Assembly (NCBI GenBank): GCA_030252795.1
Contig: CP127080.1
Coordinates: forward strand, 1,004,501 to 1,068,500
Length of the DNA: 64,000 nucleotides
Direction: 5' to 3'
Source: Porticoccaceae bacterium LTM1
GTDB lineage: Bacteria > Pseudomonadota > Gammaproteobacteria > Pseudomonadales > Porticoccaceae
Positions within the stretch are counted from its first letter, which is position 1. Each line of letters starts with the position of its first letter. The notes below the pieces were generated by a model, which saw only the letters and a list, made by a program, of their open reading frames with translations, was not told the DNA's origin and did no database searches. Shown piece by piece: positions 36,164 through 47,060 of the stretch. A program made the position numbers and the translations under genes.

Positions 36164-37486
36164 ATGAACGATTATGAATTTGAATGCGAGTATGGTTCAG
36201 ATCCGGTTAGAGTTTGTATTGAAAATGCGATAATCGCAAAAGCGGCTGTTGCTAAAGGACTGTTGACGGAAGAGAGTCCGGTAGTAGGGTTTGTGGATAC
36301 TGATGCAGTAAGTAAGACAATCGCTGATTTGCATAAGGCTTTCCCTGCACACTTTACCCACTTTTTTGCGGTGAAAGCCAATGGCATGCTTGAAGTGCTC
36401 AAGCTGTTGAAGCGCGAGGGTATGAAATGTGAAACAGCCAGTCCAGGTGAATTGCAACAGGCTCTTAATGCTGGATTTACCGGTGCGGATATTGTGTTTG
36501 ACGAGCCCGCCAAAACACCTTCAGTGATCAAGAAGGTGTTGAGCCTTGGTGCGACCCTGCATGTTGATAATTTTGAGGAATTGGAGCGTGTAAAAGTCTT
36601 GCTTGAAGGCGATCAGTATTCCGGAGAGATCGGTTACCGAATTAACCCCCAAGTGGGCAGCGGTGTAATTAAAGCCATGAGCACCGCAGGCCAACACTCG
36701 AAATTCGGCGTACCTCTTGATGATCCCGGTAATCGTGAGCAAATCATCAATGATTACCTTTCACATCCCTGGCTTAATACCATGCACACTCACGTAGGTT
36801 CACAGGGTTGTTCTTTTGAACTGATAGCTGAAGGTATTGGGAAGGTGGTGGCGCTTGCCAAAGAGGTTAATCAACGAGCAGGAGAGCAGCGTATTCAATC
36901 CATCGATATAGGTGGTGGATTGCGAGTTAATTTTTACAGTGACAAGGTGACACCAACATTTAAACAGTATGCCGATTTTCTCAAAAAGAAAGTGCCGGAG
37001 CTGTTTACTGGTGAGTTTCGGGTAAAAACTGAATTCGGTCGTGCCATTATGGCGAAAAATGGCTCAATACTGGCGCGAGTAGAGTACGCAAAAAATAGTG
37101 GTGGAAGACATATTGCCACCACCCACGCGGGTGCCCAGATAGCTGCTCGAACTATATTTATGCCTGAAGCCTGGCCATTAAGGTTGTCAACTTTTGATGC
37201 CAATGGTGAATGCAAAACAGAGAATGTTATTGAGCAGGATATAGCTGGACCCTGCTGTTTCGCAGGTGATGTCGTTGCGCATCGCCGCAAGTTGCCCAAG
37301 CTTGAAAGTGGCGATGTAATTATGCTGCACGATACCGGGGCGTACTATTTTTCAAATCCCTTTTTCTACAACTCATTGCCTGCACCAGCCGTTTACGGCT
37401 ATCGGATAGGTGAAGGCGGTGAGGTAGAGCTGCGCGAATTTCGTCCGCAGCAAACAGTGGAACAAATGATGTCAGTGATAGGGTGA
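36164..37486 (+). CDS. Fold-type III PLP-dependent decarboxylase (DAP/ornithine decarboxylase family), altered substrate motif
   Basis: The 440-residue protein has an N-terminal TIM barrel and a C-terminal beta domain. The PLP lysine is Lys71 in FFAVKANG. The glycine-rich phosphate loop is SIDIGGGLRV (about 246-255) and EFGR replaces the usual EPGR (290-293). The active-site motif that reads GPxCE(S/T)GD in diaminopimelate decarboxylases is GPCCFAGD here (362-369), so Phe366 replaces the substrate-contacting acidic residue. It is therefore probably not a DAP decarboxylase. It begins 22 bases after the M14 gene and 6 bases before GGT, inside the same operon. Decarboxylation of another amino acid or derivative is inferred. 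Confidence 0.83.
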   Translation: MNDYEFECEYGSDPVRVCIENAIIAKAAVAKGLLTEESPVVGFVDTDAVSKTIADLHKAFPAHFTHFFAVKANGMLEVLKLLKREGMKCETASPGELQQALNAGFTGADIVFDEPAKTPSVIKKVLSLGATLHVDNFEELERVKVLLEGDQYSGEIGYRINPQVGSGVIKAMSTAGQHSKFGVPLDDPGNREQIINDYLSHPWLNTMHTHVGSQGCSFELIAEGIGKVVALAKEVNQRAGEQRIQSIDIGGGLRVNFYSDKVTPTFKQYADFLKKKVPELFTGEFRVKTEFGRAIMAKNGSILARVEYAKNSGGRHIATTHAGAQIAARTIFMPEAWPLRLSTFDANGECKTENVIEQDIAGPCCFAGDVVAHRRKLPKLESGDVIMLHDTGAYYFSNPFFYNSLPAPAVYGYRIGEGGEVELREFRPQQTVEQMMSVIG

Positions 37487-37492
37487 TCGCCA

Positions 37493-39247
37493 ATGAATAA
37501 AAGACCGATGTGCCGTTGGATGGCGGTGGTGACTGCAACCATTTTGTTTATCTGCAGCACGATCAGTTGCGCGTCTGACCATGTGAAAGACGAAACTGCC
37601 ATCATTCGCTACGACAGTATCCACCACCCGGTGATTGGCTCAGGTGGAATGGTAGCCAGCCAGCGCCAATTGGCCAGTGAGGTTGGCGCTGACATTTTAA
37701 GGCGAGGCGGAAATGCGGTTGATGCTGCGGTAGCCACCGGAATTGCCTTGTCGGTAGTGTTGCCTCGGGCAGGTAATCTTGGCGGCGGCGGATTTATGTT
37801 GGTGCACTTGGCCGAGGAGCATAAAACTATCGCTATTGATTATAGAGAGATGGCTCCAGAGGCTGCTCGAAGCGATATGTTTCTGGATGAGCAGGGTAAT
37901 GTAGATGAGCAAAGAGCGCGATTTAGCCATCTCTCTTCCGGAGTTCCGGGAACAGTTGCCGGTCTTGCGCATGCTCTTGAGAAATATGGCAGCATGAGCT
38001 GGCAGCAAGTGGTTGAGCCATCGATACAGCTGGCCGAAAAGGGAATTGTGGTTTCTTACGATTTGTCAGAAAACTTAAAAAGCCGCCAGGGCTGGCTGAC
38101 CAGTAATGCTGCAACAGCAAAAGCCTATTACAAAGCAGGTGGTGTTCCCTATGAGCCTGGTGAGGTACTGATTCAGCCAGACCTGGCCTGGACATTAAAG
38201 CAGCTGGCCAAAAACGGGCCGGAAGCATTTTATCGTGGTGATATTGCCGACAAAATTGTTGTTGAAATGCGAGCTCATGGTGGTTTGATCACCAAAAAAG
38301 ATCTGGCTAATTTCAAGGTGGCCGAGCGCGAGGTTGTAACAACCGATTACCGAGGTTATCAAGTGGTGTCTATGCCACCAACCAGCTCAGGTGGTGTCCA
38401 TATTGCCCAAATGCTCAATATTCTCGAGCACTTCCCGATTAAGGAGCAAGGGGCAGGCAGTGCGGCTAATGTTCATCTGTTGGCGGAGGTGATGAAGCTG
38501 GCGTACGCCGATCGTAGTAAACACCTTGGCGACCCCGATCATTACCCTGTGCCGATTAAGGCGCTGACCGGAAAGTCATATGCTAAAGAGCTGGCGGAGA
38601 CTATTTCAATGGATCGCGCCAAGCCTTCCAGCGAGATACTGCCTGGTAACCCTTCGCGATGGGAAAGCCCGGATACCACTCATTTTTCAGTGATGGATGC
38701 ATCGGGCAATGCGGTTTCCAACACCTATACCCTGAACTTTTCGTATGGATCAGGCATCGTTATTCCCGGCACAGGTATTTTAATGAATAACGAAATGGAC
38801 GATTTTTCCTCCAAGCCAGGGGTGCCTAATGCGTTTGGCCTGGTTGGTGGCGAGGCGAACTCGATTCAGCCGGGCAAGCGCCCACTCAGTTCTATGACAC
38901 CAACCATGATTTTTCGTGATGGAAAACCCTATGTAGTTACTGGAAGCCCGGGAGGCAGCCGCATCATTACCACTGTGCTGCAGATATTGGTCAATGTGAT
39001 GGATCACGATATGAATATTGCCGATGCAACCCATGCTCCTCGTGTTCACCATCAATGGCTGCCGGATCAATTGGAAATGGAGCCAGGCTTTAGTCCCGAT
39101 ACTGTGGCGCTTTTACGTCAGAAAGGTCATCCGATTGTTGAGAGCAAAACGATGGGAAGCCTGCAGTCCATTATGTGGAAAGACGGTCTATTTTATGGTG
39201 CCTCTGACCCACGCAGGCCAGATGCCGGAACGGTACCGGTTCATTAA
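37493..39247 (+). CDS. ggt: Gamma-glutamyltransferase / glutathione hydrolase
   Basis: GGT is a periplasmic N-terminal-nucleophile hydrolase that cleaves or transfers gamma-glutamyl groups from glutathione and related peptides. It has a signal peptide and the usual large subunit (about 28-394). The autoprocessing and catalytic Thr is Thr395 in DTTHFSV by alignment with the E. coli enzyme. The small subunit carries the substrate loop RPLSSMTPT and GSPGGSRI. The product is 584 residues. It starts 6 bases after the decarboxylase gene. It would release glutamate that GltS could import. Confidence 0.94.
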   Translation: MNKRPMCRWMAVVTATILFICSTISCASDHVKDETAIIRYDSIHHPVIGSGGMVASQRQLASEVGADILRRGGNAVDAAVATGIALSVVLPRAGNLGGGGFMLVHLAEEHKTIAIDYREMAPEAARSDMFLDEQGNVDEQRARFSHLSSGVPGTVAGLAHALEKYGSMSWQQVVEPSIQLAEKGIVVSYDLSENLKSRQGWLTSNAATAKAYYKAGGVPYEPGEVLIQPDLAWTLKQLAKNGPEAFYRGDIADKIVVEMRAHGGLITKKDLANFKVAEREVVTTDYRGYQVVSMPPTSSGGVHIAQMLNILEHFPIKEQGAGSAANVHLLAEVMKLAYADRSKHLGDPDHYPVPIKALTGKSYAKELAETISMDRAKPSSEILPGNPSRWESPDTTHFSVMDASGNAVSNTYTLNFSYGSGIVIPGTGILMNNEMDDFSSKPGVPNAFGLVGGEANSIQPGKRPLSSMTPTMIFRDGKPYVVTGSPGGSRIITTVLQILVNVMDHDMNIADATHAPRVHHQWLPDQLEMEPGFSPDTVALLRQKGHPIVESKTMGSLQSIMWKDGLFYGASDPRRPDAGTVPVH

Positions 39248-39296
39248 CTACGCAATATTCAGGCAATTCAATGCCAGTTAAATGATGGGAATTGAA

Positions 39297-41390
39297 ATGA
39301 TGTGCAGGTTAGCAAGGTGCAGTGGGAGAATTCACGGTGGTTTATTTGCCATTCTGGCTATCGTGGCATTTTTGGCGGTAAGCGTATCGCTGTTCACAAA
39401 GGCCAGCGGTGATATGGTCGGGATTGATGGGCAAGTAATTGATGAATCGGGAGACCTGCTGCAGAGTGGTTCTATAACCATTAATGGTGACGCTGCACAG
39501 ATCCGCGATGGTCGGTACCAGATAAGAGTGGCTAGTAAGCCCGTCTATCGCATCGAATTGAATATTGACGGGTACTATCCTGCAATTCACACCTTTTCGC
39601 CTCAGGAAATAAAACAAAATAAAGGTGACATTCCTTCAATTACCTTGGTAAGCAGAAAGCCCGATAGAACTCTGTTTGCTTTTGGTGGTGACTTAATGAC
39701 CGGGCGACGTTTGTACAAGCCACTGGCAGGAGATGAACCACTGCTAATAAGCGGTGATGAGTTGACGCGGTTAAAGCAGATGCTGAATCCGATTCGCCCT
39801 TATCTTATGTTGGCTGATATAGCATCTATCAATCTGGAGACTATCCTCGCTTCTGAATCTCCGGCCACAGAGACTCCAAAGAGCGTTACTTTTTATTCCC
39901 ATCCGGTAACCCTGGAAGCACTGAAGTGGGCGGGGGTAGATTACCTGACTCTTGGGAATAACCATGTTTATGACTTTGGTGATGCCGGTGTTAAAACTAC
40001 CCTGGATGCATTAACTGCAAGTGGTTTGGGCTACTCCGGTGGTGGAATGAATGAGAAGCAGGCTCTGAAAAGTTACACAATTCAGCGGGCGAAAGAGGAA
40101 TTCAGTTTATTGGGGTTTGTCGGCTGGAAAGGCAATTTTACTCCCAATCAAGTGGCCGAGGCAGACAAGGGAGGTGCCGCCTGGGGCAGCGACGACAATA
40201 TTGTAAACGCAGTAACGCGTGAAAGTGCTCGAGGCAATGCGGTTGTGGTGCAGTACCACGGCAACAGTGAGTACAGTTATGGGCCGACCGAAGAGGGTTA
40301 CCGGCGTATGCGGCTTGCGGTGGACAGCGGTGCCGATTTGGTAATAGGTCACCATCCCCATGTCTTGCATGGCTTTGAGTTGTACAAAAATAAATTGATT
40401 GCCTATTCACTGGGTAACTTTTTATTTGATCAGTACTTTCAGGAAACTCATCGTTCGGCATTGTTGTACGTGTGGATGGATGGTGACCAGTTTGTACGCG
40501 CAGAAGTTGTGCCGCTTTATATAAAACACTATCAGCCGACTCCGGCGGTGGGAGCAGTACGCGATCATATACTGCGCCGTTTGAAGCATCAGTCAATTCT
40601 TGAGGGAGTTCAATTGTCGGTCAGTGGTGGTCACGCTGCCATTACACCGAATGGGTCAGCAGATATTGAAACGAAACCGGGACGTGAATTGGCGTTGCAG
40701 CTGGACAGACAAGGACAATGGAGCGGTAAGCTGTCAATGAACTGGCAGGAACAGTTAATGAATGTCTCCGCGAAGGATGAAATCTCGTGCCAACTGGGAA
40801 GAGACATTCTGGTCACCGGTGATTTTGAGTCTGATCATGGTCTGGTTACCCAGCCAGGTACATGGCGTTTGTCGAATGGCGCTAAGGTTGTTGGTGCTGG
40901 CAATGGTAGTGAATACGCACTGGTGTTGGCCACTCATACAGACCAACCTGCTGTAGCGAAGACTCGTGGGTTTCACCGCCTGACTGAGGCAGAGTTCGGC
41001 ATTACTCACTCGTTGTTGGGGCAAATAAAAGGTAAGGCTGGCCAGGAAGTAGAAGTGTGCCTGGAGTATGCGTCGAAAAAACAGTCATTCACCAAGTCAT
41101 TGGCGCAACCTGAACGCGAATGTTTTGATTCGATACGCCTGACAAATTCGGAATGGCAACCGTTTCGGGTGGATTTTCCGGCGGTTGATAAAGCAACCTA
41201 CAAAGGTTATCGGTTGCATTTACAAAGTGATTCTTCTTCTCCGGTTGCGCTGGATAATTTAAGTTGGACTTTATGGCAAGCGCGAGGTAGTTGTGATCAT
41301 ATGTCGGTTGGAAGTGTAAATGAAGATGTGTTGGCTATTTACGGAAAGCCGGACTCAGAGCTGACGATCGAAATTGGTAGCGTCCAATAA
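39297..41390 (+). CDS. CapA-like metallophosphatase (poly-gamma-glutamate-associated) with extra beta domains
   Basis: The N-terminus is a membrane anchor or signal (about 13-35). About 40-110 resemble a carboxypeptidase-regulatory-like beta domain. A CapA-type calcineurin-fold domain follows (about 120-400), with AFGGDLMTGRR, INLETILA, LTLGNNHVYDFG, GHHPHVLHGFELY and SLGNFLFD. The last 250 residues look like a carbohydrate-binding-type beta sandwich. In Bacillus, CapA/PgsA acts in poly-gamma-glutamate capsule formation, but no capBC genes are present. GGGA precedes ATG 39297; ATG 39282 is an in-frame alternative. A hairpin follows the gene. It ends the operon begun by the receptor. Confidence 0.8.
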   Translation: MMCRLARCSGRIHGGLFAILAIVAFLAVSVSLFTKASGDMVGIDGQVIDESGDLLQSGSITINGDAAQIRDGRYQIRVASKPVYRIELNIDGYYPAIHTFSPQEIKQNKGDIPSITLVSRKPDRTLFAFGGDLMTGRRLYKPLAGDEPLLISGDELTRLKQMLNPIRPYLMLADIASINLETILASESPATETPKSVTFYSHPVTLEALKWAGVDYLTLGNNHVYDFGDAGVKTTLDALTASGLGYSGGGMNEKQALKSYTIQRAKEEFSLLGFVGWKGNFTPNQVAEADKGGAAWGSDDNIVNAVTRESARGNAVVVQYHGNSEYSYGPTEEGYRRMRLAVDSGADLVIGHHPHVLHGFELYKNKLIAYSLGNFLFDQYFQETHRSALLYVWMDGDQFVRAEVVPLYIKHYQPTPAVGAVRDHILRRLKHQSILEGVQLSVSGGHAAITPNGSADIETKPGRELALQLDRQGQWSGKLSMNWQEQLMNVSAKDEISCQLGRDILVTGDFESDHGLVTQPGTWRLSNGAKVVGAGNGSEYALVLATHTDQPAVAKTRGFHRLTEAEFGITHSLLGQIKGKAGQEVEVCLEYASKKQSFTKSLAQPERECFDSIRLTNSEWQPFRVDFPAVDKATYKGYRLHLQSDSSSPVALDNLSWTLWQARGSCDHMSVGSVNEDVLAIYGKPDSELTIEIGSVQ

Positions 41391-41408
41391 CTCGGGCGCT
41401 AGACCAGG

Positions 41409-41438
41409 GGGCTGATGACTTTTAACTGTCATCAGCCC
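41409..41438. terminator. Hairpin between the convergent CapA-like and EF-G-like genes
   Basis: GGGCTGATGAC pairs perfectly with GTCATCAGCCC (11 bp) around 8 bases. There is no good T-tract on the + strand, and the hairpin overlaps the end of the minus-strand gene, so terminator activity is only likely. Confidence 0.55.
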
Positions 41439-43464
41439 TCGGCTTATACCCTCTCACCAGTTCTTGCTGAATATTATCGGGTACCCTTTCGTAGTGACTG
41501 AACTCCACTGTGTAATTACCTTCTCCGCCAGTCATTGCGTTTAATCGTGACTGATACCCTTCAAGACCACTTAGCGGTACCTGGGCGCTTATTTCCACTT
41601 TGTTGCCAAGTACCTGGGTGCCATTGATCATGCCATGACGCGAGGACAGGTCACCGGTGATATCGCCAATGCTGCTGTCCGGTGCATTAATGACAGTGCT
41701 GACCACAGGCTCCAGAACTATGGGTTTGGCTTTGGTGATCGCGTCCTGAAAGGCTTTTTTGCCTGCAGTAACAAAGGCGATCTCTTTGGAGTCCACCGAG
41801 TGGTGTTTTCCATCCTGAACAATCACGCGAATATCCTGAAGTGGGTAACCGGCAATAACACCTTCATCCAGAACTTGGCGAATACCTTTTTCCACGGCGG
41901 GAATAAATTGTGTGGGAATAGACCCGCCCACCACTTTGTTGACGAACTCAAACCCCTGACCTCGTTCCAGCGGTTCTACCTTCAGCATTACTTCGCCAAA
42001 TTGACCGGCACCACCAGTCTGTTTTTTGTGGCGGTAGTGGCCGTCAGCCGGTTTTGAAATGGTTTCCCGGTAGGCGATGCTGGGTGGTTGGGTTTCCAAT
42101 TCGAGTTGGTACTGTTGTCGCATTTTCTCTAATACGATGCGCAGGTGTAGATCACCAGAGCCGTACAAAACGGTTTCATTCAAAGAGGCGCGGAATTCGA
42201 CTTTCAGACTCGGGTCTTCCATCGCCAACTTGTGCAGGGCTGTGGAGAGCTTCTGCTCATCGCCACGGCGAGTGGTTTGTATAGCAATTCCGTGCATAGG
42301 AGGTGGTGAGGGCATGGGTTCCAGGAACAGGTGGTCTTCATCGTGAGAGTCATGCAGCACGGCGTCGTAGTGAATTTCGTCGACTTTGGTGACGGCGCAG
42401 ATATTGCCGGGGCCGGCTGAGTGAATTTCAGTGTATTTCTTCCCCTGTAAAGACAGCAGGTGGGAAATTTTGAATTGTCGCGACTCGCCAATATAAAGCG
42501 ATTGCCCCACGGTTACGGTTCCCTGCCAAATGCGAAAAATCCCCATGACTCCAACAAAAGGGTCCACAGTCACTTTGAAAACATGAGCAATGACATGTTC
42601 TTTGGGATCAGGAGTAATTGCTACTGGAGTGGTTTTGTCGCCGTCCCGGCGTAAAAAGTGTGGTGGGTTGCCCTCCAGAGGATTGGGCATCAGCCGCTCA
42701 AAAACTTTCAGTAGCTCCGCCAGGCCAGCTCCAGTGCGAGCGGAAACAAAGCAGACTGGTATCAGGTGGCCCTCTCTCAGACACTGTTCAAACGGTTCGT
42801 GAAGTTGCTCGGGGCTGAGCTCCTGGCCTTGTTCAAGGTAAAGCTGCATCAGCTCTTCATCCACTTCCACCACCTGGTCCACCATGGCGGTATGAGCTTC
42901 TTCTACGGACGAGAATGCTGTGGCAACATCGCCGTGCTGAAAAAAACAGTCCACTACGCTCTCACCATCCGCGGAAGGGAGGTTAAGGGGTAGGCACTCT
43001 GCTCCAAAGCGCTGTTGAATGTCGGCCAGTAACTCTTCAAGGTTTCCGTCGCTGTCGATCTTGTTGATGATGATCATCCGGCACAGATCGCTTTCAGCGC
43101 CCCCATTGAGCATTTTTTCGGTCATGCTCTCTATGCCGCTTTGGGCGTTGATCACTACCGCCATCGCATCAACTGCTGCCAGCGAACTTATGGTGCGGCC
43201 GGCGAAGTCAGGGTATCCGGGGGTGTCGAGCAGGTTGATGTGAATCTGGTTGTGATTGATCTGGCAGATGGCGGTATCGAGGGAGTGTTGCTGTTCTTTT
43301 TCAAGGGGGTCAAAGTCGCTGACCGTTGACCCCCTCTCAATCGTTCCCGCCTGGTTGATTTCTCCCGCGTGGAGCAGCAAGGCCTCGGTAAGCGTGGTCT
43401 TGCCTGCGCCGGCGTGACCGACCAGCGCCAGGTTGCGTATCTGTTCTGGTTTGCGGAGTGTCAC
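41422..43464 (-). CDS. Elongation factor G-like GTPase (EF-G2 type)
   Basis: The 680-residue protein has the five-domain layout of EF-G: a P-loop GHAGAGKTT (16-24), DTPGYPDF, NKID, and domain IV/V segments YRHKKQTGGAGQFG and GYPLQDIRV. The switch I region lacks the canonical RGITI (the region reads EKEQQHSLDTAI), so it is not the housekeeping EF-G. The start is GTG with AAGGAG about 6 bases upstream. Such paralogues are described as ribosome-related GTPases of uncertain role. The neighbours give no clue; guaB is divergent to it. Confidence 0.88.
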   Translation of the reverse strand: MTLRKPEQIRNLALVGHAGAGKTTLTEALLLHAGEINQAGTIERGSTVSDFDPLEKEQQHSLDTAICQINHNQIHINLLDTPGYPDFAGRTISSLAAVDAMAVVINAQSGIESMTEKMLNGGAESDLCRMIIINKIDSDGNLEELLADIQQRFGAECLPLNLPSADGESVVDCFFQHGDVATAFSSVEEAHTAMVDQVVEVDEELMQLYLEQGQELSPEQLHEPFEQCLREGHLIPVCFVSARTGAGLAELLKVFERLMPNPLEGNPPHFLRRDGDKTTPVAITPDPKEHVIAHVFKVTVDPFVGVMGIFRIWQGTVTVGQSLYIGESRQFKISHLLSLQGKKYTEIHSAGPGNICAVTKVDEIHYDAVLHDSHDEDHLFLEPMPSPPPMHGIAIQTTRRGDEQKLSTALHKLAMEDPSLKVEFRASLNETVLYGSGDLHLRIVLEKMRQQYQLELETQPPSIAYRETISKPADGHYRHKKQTGGAGQFGEVMLKVEPLERGQGFEFVNKVVGGSIPTQFIPAVEKGIRQVLDEGVIAGYPLQDIRVIVQDGKHHSVDSKEIAFVTAGKKAFQDAITKAKPIVLEPVVSTVINAPDSSIGDITGDLSSRHGMINGTQVLGNKVEISAQVPLSGLEGYQSRLNAMTGGEGNYTVEFSHYERVPDNIQQELVRGYKPRADDS

Positions 43465-43590
43465 GGTTAACTCCTTCTGGCTTCATTGTTTGATAAGCAT
43501 AGCCAAAACTGATCACTTGCGACCGTCTAATTAGCCTGATATCGACAGCCCCTTGAGTAATTAGTATTTACAATGCAATTGGACTATCCC

Positions 43591-45139
<1,549 letters not shown>

Positions 45140-45158
45140 TTCGGTATTGCTTTAAGCG

Positions 45159-45178
45159 ACGGGGCCGGAAGGCCCCGT
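45159..45178 (+). terminator. GC-rich hairpin after guaB
   Basis: ACGGGGCC-GGAA-GGCCCCGT forms a stable 8-bp hairpin with a GGAA loop. The tail (TGTGGTTT) is poor in T, so it may only slow or partly end transcription between guaB and guaA. Confidence 0.5.
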
Positions 45179-45194
45179 TGTGGTTTAAATGACA

Positions 45195-45334
45195 GGTCGC
45201 ACGTCGCACGACTGACGTCGCACGCAAACAGCGGTTCCTCGCAAGTGTGAAAGTCAGAAGAGCTTCGGTGACTACCCGGTGTTAGGTTTGCGGTTGGTTT
45301 TAAGCGTGCGACGTGCGACGTCAGACGTGCGACC
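45195..45334. repeat. Long inverted repeat built from GTCGCACG units between guaB and guaA
   Basis: The left block 45195-45225 contains GTCGCACG three times, and the right block 45304-45334 contains its complement CGTGCGAC three times. The outer 11 bases (GGTCGCACGTC) and inner 9 bases (GTCGCACGC) of the blocks are exactly complementary, with a shifted middle. The spacer is 78 bases. The right block lies only 70 bases before guaA, in a region where an upstream guaA promoter would be expected. Confidence 0.88.
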
Positions 45335-45405
45335 CGACTTTAAGAGCACCTCTCGTTGATGAAACAAATGAGCTAGTCCGCAGCTCGCTCTATCAGGACC
45401 CAACA

Positions 45406-46983
45406 ATGACCAACATTCACGACCAGAAAATCCTTATCCTCGATTTTGGTTCCCAGTACACCCAGCTGATTGCCCGTCGCATTCGTGAAGCTGGTGTTTT
45501 TTCGGAAATTCGCGCTTGGGATATTACCGAGGAAGAAATTCGCGAGTTCAACCCTAAAGGGATCATTTTGTCCGGTGGTCCTGAGTCGGTACATGCCGTT
45601 GACTCGCCGCGTGCTCCGGCTTGTGTGTTTGAAATGGGCTTGCCAGTGTTGGGTATCTGTTACGGCATGCAAACCATGGCTGAGCAGTTTGGTGGCAAAG
45701 TACACAGCTCTGATGTGCATGAATTTGGCTACGCCCAGGTGAAGCTGGTTGGCGAGAGCCGCCTGTTCCGAGATATCAAGGATCATGTTGACCACGACAG
45801 CGGTGCATCGCTGCTGGATGTGTGGATGAGCCACGGTGATAAAGTGGTTGAGATGCCACAGGGTTTTACCCTGGTTGCTTCAACTGACAGCTGCCCGATT
45901 GCCGCTATTGCCAACGAAGAAAAGCAGTTCTACGGCATTCAGTTCCACCCCGAGGTGACCCACACCCTGCAAGGCCAGCGCATGTTTGAACACTTTGCGA
46001 TGGGAATCTGTGGGTGTGAAGCACTATGGACCCCGGCTAACATTATCGAAGACGCCATCGCCACCGTACGTGAGCAAGTGGGCACCGACAAAGTGTTGTT
46101 GGGTCTGTCTGGTGGTGTGGACTCCTCCGTTGTGGCGGCACTGCTGCACAAAGCTATCGGTGACCAGCTGACCTGTGTGTTTGTGGACAACGGCTTGCTG
46201 CGCAAAAACGAAGGCGATCAGGTAATGGACATGTTCGCCAAAAACATGGGTGTGCATGTGATTCGCGCCGACGCCGAAGAGCTGTTCCTGGGCAAACTGG
46301 CGGGTGAATCCGATCCCGAGAAAAAACGCAAAATTATTGGTAATACCTTTATCGATGTATTCGACGCCGAAGCCACCAAACTCAAAGATGTGAACTGGCT
46401 GGCCCAAGGCACCATCTATCCGGATGTGATTGAGTCTGCTGCGTCCAAAACCGGTAAGGCGCATGTCATTAAATCCCACCACAATGTGGGTGGTTTGCCA
46501 GAAGATATGCAGTTCAAACTGGTGGAACCACTGCGCGAATTGTTCAAGGATGAAGTACGTAAAATCGGTCTTGAACTGGGTCTGCCATACGACATGGTTT
46601 ATCGCCACCCGTTCCCGGGTCCCGGTCTGGGCGTTCGTATTCTCGGCGAAGTGAAAAAAGAGTACGCCGACCTGCTGCGTGAAGCCGATGCGATCTTTAT
46701 TGAAGAGCTCTACAAGCATGATCTCTACCACAAAACCAGCCAGGCATTTACCGTCTTCCTGCCGGTTAAGTCCGTGGGCGTAGTAGGGGATGCACGTCGT
46801 TACGAATACGTTGTAGCGCTGCGCGCTGTGGAAACCATCGACTTTATGACCGCACGTTGGGCACACCTGCCGTATGAGTTTATCGAGAAAGTCTCTAACC
46901 GTATTATCAACGAGATTTCCGGTATTTCACGTGTCACCTACGACGTGTCGAGCAAGCCACCGGCCACTATTGAGTGGGAGTGA
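45406..46983 (+). CDS. guaA: GMP synthase (glutamine-hydrolysing)
   Basis: GuaA aminates XMP to GMP, using glutamine and ATP. The class-I glutamine amidotransferase domain (about 9-205) has the nucleophile in GICYGMQ and His-x-Glu in FHPEVTH. The ATP pyrophosphatase domain has the P-loop [10 protein letters not shown], and the dimerisation domain ends in [14 protein letters not shown] use ATG 45406 because it gives the normal N-terminus ([14 protein letters not shown]); an extension to 45313 would enter the inverted repeat. The product is 525 residues and ends with a strong terminator. Confidence 0.97.
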   Translation: MTNIHDQKILILDFGSQYTQLIARRIREAGVFSEIRAWDITEEEIREFNPKGIILSGGPESVHAVDSPRAPACVFEMGLPVLGICYGMQTMAEQFGGKVHSSDVHEFGYAQVKLVGESRLFRDIKDHVDHDSGASLLDVWMSHGDKVVEMPQGFTLVASTDSCPIAAIANEEKQFYGIQFHPEVTHTLQGQRMFEHFAMGICGCEALWTPANIIEDAIATVREQVGTDKVLLGLSGGVDSSVVAALLHKAIGDQLTCVFVDNGLLRKNEGDQVMDMFAKNMGVHVIRADAEELFLGKLAGESDPEKKRKIIGNTFIDVFDAEATKLKDVNWLAQGTIYPDVIESAASKTGKAHVIKSHHNVGGLPEDMQFKLVEPLRELFKDEVRKIGLELGLPYDMVYRHPFPGPGLGVRILGEVKKEYADLLREADAIFIEELYKHDLYHKTSQAFTVFLPVKSVGVVGDARRYEYVVALRAVETIDFMTARWAHLPYEFIEKVSNRIINEISGISRVTYDVSSKPPATIEWE

Positions 46984-47026
46984 TTTAATCGCCAGAGTGG
47001 CGGCTAATATCCACTACCTAACTTTT

Positions 47027-47060
47027 AAAAGCCCAGCGTAAAAGCTGGGCTTTTTCGTTT
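47027..47060 (+). terminator. Intrinsic terminator after guaA
   Basis: AAAAGCCCAGC and GCTGGGCTTTTT pair (11 bp) around 6 bases, followed by CGTTTT. Confidence 0.9.

Noticed and set aside
45313-45405. N-terminal extension of GuaA from an upstream ATG
   Set aside because: It would begin inside the GTCGCACG inverted repeat and add residues absent from GuaA proteins. ATG 45406 gives the normal start.
46024-46866. Minus-strand frame of 280 codons inside guaA
   Set aside because: Antisense to the synthetase domain of guaA, with low-complexity His/Phe content typical of a shadow frame.
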